A stretch of DNA of 64,000 bases from Malus domestica (taxonomy: Eukaryota; Streptophyta; Magnoliopsida; Rosales; Rosaceae), in assembly GCF_042453785.1 (NCBI RefSeq), contig NC_091671.1, forward strand, positions 39,199,001-39,263,000, in the 5' to 3' direction. The translations under genes were made by a program, and so were the position numbers. Below, piece by piece: positions 56,677 through 64,000 of this stretch. The notes beneath the pieces were generated by a model. It made no database searches. It had not been told where the DNA came from and worked only from the letters and a program-made list of their open reading frames with translations. The stretch's first letter is position 1. The number at the start of each line of letters is the position of its first letter.

Positions 56677-57215
56677 TAGAATTGATGCCCAGCAAAAACC
56701 ACTAAAATTCCATGGTTTCCTGCAGCAATGGAAGCGGTGTGCCTGTAAATTAAAACGAGATCCATCAACTGTCTTTTGAAATGGATGTTAAACACATGAA
56801 AATAAACATAAATATATCACCTTTCCATAAAATTTGTAGGGTTACTGGTTTATTATTTTTTTTTTGCTTTCATGTCAAAATAAATTGCATAATTTATTTA
56901 TCCTAACACCAACGATTTGTTGGGTTTCCAGTTATCAACGGTATTTTTCCTGCGTCTTTATGTGAATGCATTAATGCTATGAAAATGAATTTGAAAGAAT
57001 TAACACAGATGCAAAAGACACAATAGAGCAATTTCTCCCGGGACAAGTTAGAAAACTCACGTGCCATGACCATCTCCGTCAAATGGAGAAGCGTAGTCCA
57101 GAGATGAATTGAAAACGCCTCTGGTTATAGCAGATGATGCAAAATGGCGAGCTGCAATAAGCTTCCTATTCCAGGACCCAGATGGGAAATCCGGAGTAAT
57201 CTCACAGGAGAAGAC
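56677..57215 (-). pseudogene. Subtilase (SBT2-like) fragment fused to the inverted repeat
   Basis: Minus strand, two exons: about 57215-57061 (FSCEITPDFPSGSWNRKLIA, ARHFASSAITRGVFNSSLDY, ASPFDGDGHGT) and 56742 to about 56677 (HTASIAAGNHGILVVFAGHQ). The donor at 57060 and acceptor at 56743 are GT/AG and join D-G-D-G-H-G-T to H-T-A-S, the catalytic-His motif of subtilisin-like proteases. Wording fits plant SBT2 members. After GHQFY the reading runs into REVRRHSKEDTT, the outer edge of the right arm of the inverted repeat, so the gene is broken. No Asp- or Ser-catalytic exons are present. Confidence 0.75.
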
Positions 57216-57310
57216 TGGAGAGAGAGTGATTTGGAGGAAGAGAGGAAGGAGAGAAAGAGAGACTAAGGAAACAGGAGGAGAGAGAGAGAGTGTGTGTGTT
57301 TGAGAAAACC
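57216..57310. repeat. GA-rich tract with GA/TG microsatellite
   Basis: Purine-rich GGAAGAGAGGAAGGAGAGAA sequence, then (GA)n(GT)n near 57278-57300. It marks the outer edge of the subtilase fragment. Confidence 0.8.
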
Positions 57311-57387
57311 AAGAGGTGAAATGGGAGTGACGGTTTGTAAACTTGGGAAATTTTATAAAGCATTAAAGATTAGAATGCCTATAAATA

Positions 57388-57610
57388 AGGGAGCATTTTT
57401 TCTCACCATCATAAACTATGTGTATGCTTACCATATACATAATCATTTGACATGTGTCATTTCACTTAATTTTGTTTAATTTTTTTCAAAATTGAAAAAC
57501 TAACATTTATTATAAAAGTTAACTAAAATTAAGTGAAATGACACGTATTAATTAATTAGGTGTATGGTGAGCATACATCATAGTTTATGGTGATGAGCAA
57601 AAATGCTCCC
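57388..57610. mobile_element. hAT-like MITE, 223 bp, with exact 8-bp TSD
   Basis: AGGGAGCATTTTTTCTCACC at the left and the reverse complement of GGTGATGAGCAAAAATGCTC at the right form TIRs that continue to TCATTTCACTTAATTTT on both sides, making almost the whole element a hairpin. TATAAATA at 57380-57387 and 57611-57618 is the target duplication. Confidence 0.9.
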
Positions 57611-57618
57611 TATAAATA

Positions 57619-58770
57619 CTCGTACAACTATAGCAACACAAAGCCTACAGTCAAGTTGGCTTGAAGCAATCTGGAATACACAATCAGGGTACTTTTTCTA
57701 CTCCAAATTGTTGTACAAGTCCGTCCACTTCATCATCCTTTCATTTGGCCAAAGCGTCTCCTGTTCAGCCGCTGCCCACCGCGGCCGTCTACCTTGTGCA
57801 GTTCTATGAGTCACGAGATTCACAACCCCATTCTACATGTGCGCCCGGCACGTTTGTGTAAATGTCCAAAACCTGGTTTAGTGGTCTAGTCTTTTAAAAG
57901 CATCCCGTGCATCTTTATCATATTATAATATTGCTTAATTTCTCTAAAGAATGTCATGGATTTTGCTCACATCAACGGACGCAAATGTCAAGCTATTGAT
58001 GGCGGAGTGATTGCATGATCCACTTCTTTTCTTCCCAATTGTGTCTGTTGTAATCTTTGAGAAATTATTCTCTTTTAATAGCCATCAGAAAAACACTATT
58101 CATTAACGGTGGTTTGACCGAAATGCTCCTCATTTTTTCTTCAAGTCCCGTTATTTTTTGTATTCAGTACAGTGAAGTTACGAATCTACCCCAGTTGTGT
58201 ACGTGTCGGTCATCGTGGATAGAAAAGAGATGCAAAAACTCTTGTTGGCATGAGTTGAATATTCTCTTACAAAAGTGATTTTCTGTGAAGTTACAAAAGT
58301 GACTTTCTGTGAATATTCTCTTATAAAGTTGTTAAAAGGAACTTTCTGTGAAATCTTGCCTGAGCCATCTTTTGCAAAAAGTTGTTAAAGTGACTTTGGG
58401 TGTGTTAATTAGGTTCATTGAATGATTGGGTTCGTTGAGTCTTATACACAGGTTCATTAACTCTTCTACATTTACGTTCAATGTATGAAGAGTACACGAC
58501 ATGTATTTGTATTTCCTATATGTTTATACATTTGAGGATGAATGGAATTAAGAAAGAATTAAACCAAAATTTAGCAACTCGTCAGTTTCCCATTGCTTCT
58601 AGAAACCACGACCAATAGAAATCTCACTCTCACAAACCCTTCGTTCTCCATTTGCCGTTTTCGTTCCAAATTTCACCACCCATTTCACTCAAAAATAACT
58701 ATGAATCCCAACACCCAAGTTCCTCGTATTCACTACAAGGCAGTAGTGCATGTAGAGCAATAGTAGGTAG
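57619..58770. other. No gene recognised
   Basis: A plus-strand frame near 57661-57861 reads AKASPVQPLPTAAVYLVQFY and may be eroded coding sequence; I do not recognise it. 58250-58400 has a few short repeats of AAAGTGACTTTCTGTGAA. Confidence 0.4.
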
Positions 58771-58775
58771 ATTAC

Positions 58776-59889
58776 TGTTTGGGCCCAAAATAATAGTTTG
58801 GGCCGAGTATAGAATCATTCTCGGCCCGGAAGGCCTTGCGACAAGAATGCCATGGATCGTTCAGTACGTGGGCCTCCAAACCTAGGTCGGCTAGGTCATA
58901 ACGCAAGAATTCGAGTCCTAGTGCAATGAGGAGTCTCGGCAGGACTAGTAACCCGGAAGCGAATTCGGCTCGGTTAAGGACTAGGTTCACAATCCTAGTG
59001 AAAATAGGACTGGTCGAGTTGGTGTTGATCAGGAGAAGAAGACCTAGTCCTAGTAGGGTTTTAACTCGGATTCAAAGAGATCCAGTGCTATAAATAGGGG
59101 AGGCTGTACATCATTCAAACCCCCTGCAAATCAATACAAAACTGCCCTGCGCAAACTCTCAACAACTTGAGATTTTTTCTTTCTTTTTCGCTGACACATA
59201 TTCCGTTGGCATCAACAGCACTGTGGAAGCAACCGGTGATATCTTAAGTCGGCATAGATAGCTCTGTCACCGTAGAATCAGTCGATCTCGCAGTATCTTC
59301 CGTTGGCATCAACAGCACTGCGGCGAGAACGGTTGGTTACCTATCCAAGTCTCGGTCGAAGAGGATTTCCGGGTCCTTATTGATTGAGGTCATCTCATTA
59401 GCCTTCTCGGCGAAGTGAGGTGTTACGGTATATCGAGCTCGGCGCTGTGCTCGCGGAGTTATTTTATGATTGGATATTCCCAAGTGGGATTTAGAGTTCG
59501 GCATTCGGACGGCCGAACCACGTTCACCATTAAAACTTATATTTGCTTTGAGTATTTGTGCCCTTACACTTTGGTGTCGATTCGGCGTGAGTTTACTCTG
59601 ACGAATAACATCACTGTGACTGAATCCGACGACGACGACTCGTGAACTTCGTAAGAATAGTAACCTTGTCTTCAGGTTCGAGAACCCAAGAGGCCGAGAT
59701 GCGTTCCTTCCTCGGTCGCAATCGCAAGACGCAGGAGTCAGCCGCGCACCCAACGCAACATCAACAAATTTACTCCTCGGCCGAACTCAGCCGACGAGTT
59801 GGCACGCCCGCATTCACCGAAGGACGTAGTTAGCTTATAGATTACTCGACCTGCGCGCCACGTAGGCTTGGTAGTTTCTAGGGTCAACA
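58776..59889 (+). mobile_element. Solo LTR, 1114 bp, exact 5-bp TSD
   Basis: Starts TGTTTGGGCCCAAAATAATA and ends TTTCTAGGGTCAACA. ATTAC at 58771-58775 and 59890-59894 is the target duplication. A TATA box TATAAATAG at 59089-59097 is followed by repeated TTCCGTTGGCATCAACAGCA (59208, 59298). Base composition is GC-richer with many TCGG/CCGA motifs. No internal region. It lies beside a copia RT relic. Confidence 0.9.
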
Positions 59890-59959
59890 ATTACTAAACC
59901 GCAGGTGGCACTCAACGTTAAACTATGCTATTGCTAATTAAACTGTCCAACCTAGAGAG

Positions 59960-60440
59960 CAGAAACTTGAGTGTAAGGATGATATTGAGAGGTACCAGGC
60001 ACGATTGGTGGCCAAGTGACATACTTAGACATATGGTGTTGACTATACAAAACATTTGCTCATGTAGCAAAGATTAATGCGCTAAGAGTGTTGTTTTCCT
60101 TGGCAGCCAATTTAGATTGGCCATTACAACAATTTGATGTGAAAAATGCTTTCTTTCATGGCAATCTCAAGGAAGAGGTGTACATGGATATTCCGTCGGG
60201 GCATACATCGGTCTCGCAACAAGGAGCGACGCACAAATTGAACAAGGAGTTGTATGGACTGAAACAATCATCTCGAGCATGGTTTGGGAGGTTTCAGACG
60301 GCCATGAGAAAGTATGGGTTCAGGCATAGCAATTCCGATCATACACTCTTCCTAAAACGTCGAATGGGTAAGTTAACGACACTAATTATTTATGTGGATG
60401 ATATCATTGTAAAAGTTTTCTACTATGAGTTTGTCAAATA
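59960..60440 (+). pseudogene. Copia reverse transcriptase fragment
   Basis: Reads ERYQARLVAK, stop, TYGVDYTKTFAHVAKINALR with one frame change, then an open stretch LDWPLQQFDVKNAFFHGNLK, ELYGLKQSSRAWFGRFQTAM and LIIYVDDIIV. YVDD is the RT catalytic motif and the AFLHG.L.EEVYM.. type motif is copia-specific. It ends abruptly after IIVK; no LTRs found. Confidence 0.88.
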
Positions 60441-61020
60441 AAGCATCATGTCAAGAGAAGAAAAAAGAAAATATAATCATAGTTTGTGGGAAAATGCTAG
60501 GGACACCACAAATTTTAACACATTAGTATACTATCTGAAATGTCAAGTGACGTATACATGTCATGTCAGTTAATGAATTTATATCGTTAGATATTTGTTA
60601 TATGCATCACTTGTCACGTAAGATGATACACCAATATGATACAAAAATATGATCTCCTAGGCGATACTCCTAGTTTGTTTCGTGATAACCACCAGAGAAT
60701 GAAGTCCAAACTTATTATTAACGATTATTTATGACAATTAAGACATCATTTGGGCATATTAATTAAACAACATAGATTTTTTTTTATTAAATAAATTGCA
60801 TGAGGGCCTTCAATCCTCTTAGGGCCGTGCGTGAAATTTTCGAGCCCTAACAAGGCCGAAGCACTCCCGCCAAACCGAAAGCTTGACTTTGAGTTGAAGC
60901 TTTTCTCTCTCGTGTGGTAAATAAAAATACCAAACGCGAGGCCGCACAACACAATCTCTACTTACACGTGTGGAGAAGGGAGGATAAAAGAGAAAGAAAC
61001 GCCTAACCCATTCTGTGTGT
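60441..61020. other. No gene recognised
   Basis: AT-rich. 60490-60670 begins GGAAAATGCTAGGGACACCA and may be a worn MITE, but end pairing is weak. Confidence 0.4.
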
Positions 61021-61042
61021 CTCGCTCTTCCTCAAACAAAGC

Positions 61043-61178
61043 CATGATGGAATCCCGAGACCATATCGGATCAGGATCCGGATCCGGATCCGTCAAGGGG
61101 TGGCATGCGGCGGAACTGGCGAAGTTCAAAGCGTTCCACGACCGTGAGAACAACGACCACGATATCCAGAATACAAAA
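61043..61178 (+). CDS. Putative first exon, unidentified protein
   Basis: From the ATG at 61044 (or the next ATG at 61047) the frame reads MESRDHIGSGSGSGSVKGWH then AAELAKFKAFHDRENNDHDI and reaches a possible donor at GTATGT (61179). The Gly-Ser run comes from a repeated GGATCC unit. Codon texture and an upstream ACACGTGT (60964-60971) suggest a real gene start, but no following exon is recognised before the copia gag at 62.1 kb. Confidence 0.35.
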
Positions 61179-61179
61179 T

Positions 61180-62080
61180 GTATGTTTTTTTTTTTTTTTT
61201 TAAATTTTGTCTTAGGGTTTATCTGTGATGGGGAAGATGATCTGGAATTTGCAATTGGCTAACAGCAACTATGCAATGCTTTGAATTAGAGAACGAAAAG
61301 TAAAGGGGCCTTTAGTTATATGTTTGCTTGCTTACGCATTCTATCAGGAATTTGTCGTCTGAACAGCGCTGTGTAAGTGCCATACAACGCTTCTATGGCC
61401 CGTAAAAAACATTCAAATTTTACAGCGCATCCATGGCGCAATTAATATTCAAGCATGTATACATCACTATCAGATGCAGTTTGATTGTGATCAGAGACCG
61501 TCTAACAGCAACTAGAAATTAGACATATATAAGACATACCATCATTATGCTAGTTTATGGGCACATCGATGCTCTCTTATCATTAACCTCATGGTTTGCG
61601 AGTGCTGATTTCCATAGCAAGTAAGCTTTTTATTCTGATCACAATACTTGGAAAATGGGAATGCATGCTGTTTTCTGCTTTCTGTTCTGTAGTTTATATT
61701 TTTGTAGCAGGATAATTTCGCCGGGGCCGGGTGTCTTATTTATTATTTATATTTTATATTTTAGGCATTCAAGTATTCCGACTTTTGACCTTTAAACAAA
61801 TTAACAGACAAAGAGGAATATGTCTAAGGATAAACAAACAAAGAGGAGGACGATTTACAAAAGGGTGTTGGAGACTCAATGACTCGACTGACTCAACTGG
61901 AACTCGACCACAAAGAAGAAGAAGAAGAAGAAGAAGACAAAGAAGGATTTGATGCTGGCTGTGCAATTTGTTGTACAGAAGGTAACCACGGCACTGGTAC
62001 TTGTCCGTACTGGGATTTCAATTCAATTCAATCCAAGCTTTAACTGGGACCAACTAAAAAAAATGGAAACAAGACTTAGA
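61180..62080. other. No gene recognised
   Basis: T-rich run at 61183-61201. GAA trinucleotide repeat at 61915-61938. The final 100 bp may be the eroded N-terminus of the following copia gag. Confidence 0.45.
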
Positions 62081-62094
62081 GATTGTTCTAGGTC

Positions 62095-62602
62095 TCATGG
62101 ACTTAGATGTTGCTTTGAGAGAGGAAGAACCAGATGTTCCTGAAGAGGATGACTCGACTAAGATTACAAACAAGTATGAGAAGTGGCATAAGGCAAATAG
62201 GATGGCAATTCTCATTATGAAAAGGGCAATGTCTGACACTGTGAGAGGTGGTACTGCTGATATGGAGAGTGCTAAGGAATTTTTGGCATCAATTGAAGCT
62301 AAGTTCAAGGAATCCGATAAAGCTGAAACCGGAAACCTTATGAACTCATTGATGACAACCAAGTTTGTCGATGGAAGTGCGAGGGAGCACATATTGGGGC
62401 TGATTGATATTGCTACTAAGTTGAATGCTTTGGATGTTGCAATTAGTGATCCATTTTTGGTTCATCTGGCTCTCAACTCTTTGCCTTCGGAGTACTCTCA
62501 ACTGAAAAGCACATACAATGCTCAAAAGGAAAAATGGAATCTCAATGAGCTTATAGCTATTTGTGTTCGCGAACATAAGATAAGAGAAAAGCAATGTTGC
62601 TA
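62095..62602 (+). pseudogene. Copia gag (UBN2-type) fragment
   Basis: An open frame of 168 residues: MDLDVALREEEPDVPEEDDS, KYEKWHKANRMAILIMKRAM, ESAKEFLASIEAKFKESDKA, MTTKFVDGSAREHILGLIDI, DPFLVHLALNSLPSEYSQLK and LNELIAICVREHKIREK. This is the UBN2/gag-polypeptide domain of Ty1/copia elements. It ends at TAA before any zinc knuckle, with no LTRs nearby, so it is a truncated copy, though this segment is free of stops. Confidence 0.85.
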
Positions 62603-62984
62603 ATTTAGTCCACACTCCACACCCATGCTAAGAATTATACCAATGAAATTTCCAAAAATCCCTCCTACAAACCTAAGGGGTCTAACAACTTCAAGGCAGC
62701 AACTAAGCCAAATGGTTTGAAGTGTTAGTTTGAATACATCTTGTTACTAGTCTTAGCATACTTTTTTTATTCAAAAGAAGTTACCAGTTGGTCACGAAAT
62801 CATGGCCGTCATTTTTTTTTTATGTTGGGAGAGATTCACAGAATTATTTTAACTTTCCTCTAACTACCATCGTAGGATTTCCTAATGTTTTATTTTGTCA
62901 AATTCTATTTTAGTGCGTACTCATCACACGCCACAACATTCCTCATCACTTATCAGCAGTAATTTCTAATCAAAATATCCAAAA

Positions 62985-63104
62985 GGAATTATTATTAGCA
63001 CTCAAAAAATCTCCTTTGACACTCCAAACTTTTTATAATTAGGAAGAAAAGTACATTTGTGAGGAGTGTAGAATGTGATTTTTGAAGTGTTAATAACAAT
63101 TTCC
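62985..63104. mobile_element. Mutator-like MITE, 120 bp, exact 9-bp TSD
   Basis: GGAATTATTATTAGCACTCA and the reverse complement of TGAAGTGTTAATAACAATTT form the ends, with a second pairing GACACTCC / GGAGTGTAG inside. TATCCAAAA at 62976-62984 and 63105-63113 is an exact duplication. It lies about 570 bp upstream of the ATG at 63678. Confidence 0.9.
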
Positions 63105-63677
63105 TATCCAAAAAGCCAAATCAACAAACAGCCCACAAACTCAATGGTGTGCAAAATGAACGGCCGAGATATCACAATCAGAAGAGATTTTTCAAGGTAT
63201 CTACATCATATGTCATTATATAAATAAAATAATATTTAAAAAATAAATAAACAAATGATGTAACCGCGCCGTGTTGTTCCGGTCACGTTAAAAATCTCTC
63301 CGCAACCAGAACGTAACATACCATAACACGTAAGAGTCACAAGGAATCACAACCCGATATTTTCAGAATCCAAGGTGGAAGAAACAGACAACATTTTTGT
63401 CCGATGTGAGAAATCCAGCCGGAATTGTCAAGTGATCAGAAACCTCTCCATCAATCAAACAACTGGACGGCTTAAATCCCCCTTTTGTTTTTTTTGGTTT
63501 TTCGATCTTAATTATGTGGCTGCCACACAAACGGAACAAAAATAAGACCATCAGATTGTGAAAATCTTGGGGTTTTGAGGGTGGGTCGGGAGATGGATCA
63601 GTTTGTGGTGGTGTGAGGAGTCCACGACCCCTAATTAGTTGAGAAATTTGGTTTTTCGCAACTGGGTTTCTCTCGGA

Positions 63678-63765
63678 TATGGCGGAAAAGCTTTGCCTGA
63701 TGGCCTCCCATGGCTATCCTCACGGCCGCGTTCTGCACCAGGAGCAACTCATGAGCGTTATCAAG
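63678..63765 (+). CDS. First exon of an unrecognised gene running off the right edge
   Basis: ATG at 63678 opens MAEKLCLMASHGYPHGRVLH and continues QEQLMSVIK to a donor GTAAAA at 63766. The rest of the window (to 64000) is T-rich intron-like sequence. The short, high-complexity exon followed by a good donor supports a real gene. I do not recognise the protein from 29 residues. Its promoter region contains the 120-bp MITE at 62985-63104. Confidence 0.6.
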
Positions 63766-64000
63766 GTAAAAGCAAAAGCCTTTGAGCTCAGCTTATGATT
63801 TTTTTCTATAGAAAGTTTTCATCTTTGTGTTTATTTTGGAATAATGTTCATTTGGGTTGCTTTTTCTTGATTGGTGTTGTGTGATTGTTTGAGCTTTAAT
63901 GGGATTCATGTTTGATTTGTGATTTGGGTTGGTTTATTTGAAGCTAAAGGTTTCCATTTTTGCATTTGTTTTATGAGGAGATTCATTGGGTTTGTTTTTC

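Overview
The window is plant nuclear DNA: spliceosomal introns with GT/AG borders, AT-rich intergenic sequence, plant-specific gene families (WAT1/MtN21 transporters, heavy-metal isoprenylated proteins, BTB/POZ-MATH adaptors, a PTD meiotic gene, nepenthesin-like aspartic protease) and dense plant transposons including a Cassandra TRIM with 5S rRNA in its LTRs. Repeat style and protein flavour suggest a woody rosid, most likely Rosaceae (apple/pear type); that placement is inference. By the boundaries given here nearly half of the window is transposon-derived.

Layout. 0.7-3.0 kb: a WAT1-type transporter (minus strand), four exons visible, with a MITE in intron 1. 3.5-7.6 kb: a decayed Ty1/copia element. 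7.6-14.6 kb: a duplicated piece of WAT1-gene flank split by nested insertions: a copia gag fragment cut by a 2.7-kb solo LTR, then a MITE carrying a Cassandra TRIM and a second solo LTR, a third MITE, and a WAT1 exon-1 relic. 17.5-17.9 kb: an exonuclease-type zinc-finger relic. 18.8-24.8 kb: two divergent HMA-domain genes (the second with a CaaX box) and an orphan first exon of a third. 26.75-36.7 kb: a Mutator-like TIR element with an 8.96-kb non-autonomous LTR element (degenerate gag, large tandem arrays, antisense coiled-coil ORF) inside it.

37.2-42.5 kb is the best genic block: an intronless A36-like aspartic protease (plus) and a four-exon BTB/POZ-MATH gene (minus), convergent. 43.7-48.7 kb: a LINE with a 16-bp target duplication, interrupted by a 3.9-kb LTR element carrying unidentified coding-like pieces. 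49.1-50.0 kb: a hAT-type element with an exact 8-bp target duplication. 52.8-57.2 kb: gene relics (PTD, proteasome-beta-like, subtilase), including an inverted duplication with about 1-kb arms and a loop of roughly 50 bp. 57.4-62.6 kb: a MITE, a 1.1-kb solo LTR inside a copia RT fragment, an unidentified exon and a copia gag fragment. The first exon of an unrecognised gene starts at 63.68 kb and runs off the right edge, with a 120-bp MITE in its promoter.

The genes form no pathway; this is ordinary eukaryotic gene order shaped by insertion. The most unusual items are the inverted gene-relic duplication (a possible hairpin-RNA locus), the two related non-autonomous LTR elements that share satellite-like internal modules (one with an antisense ORF, one with captured-looking sequence), and many insertions datable by nesting.
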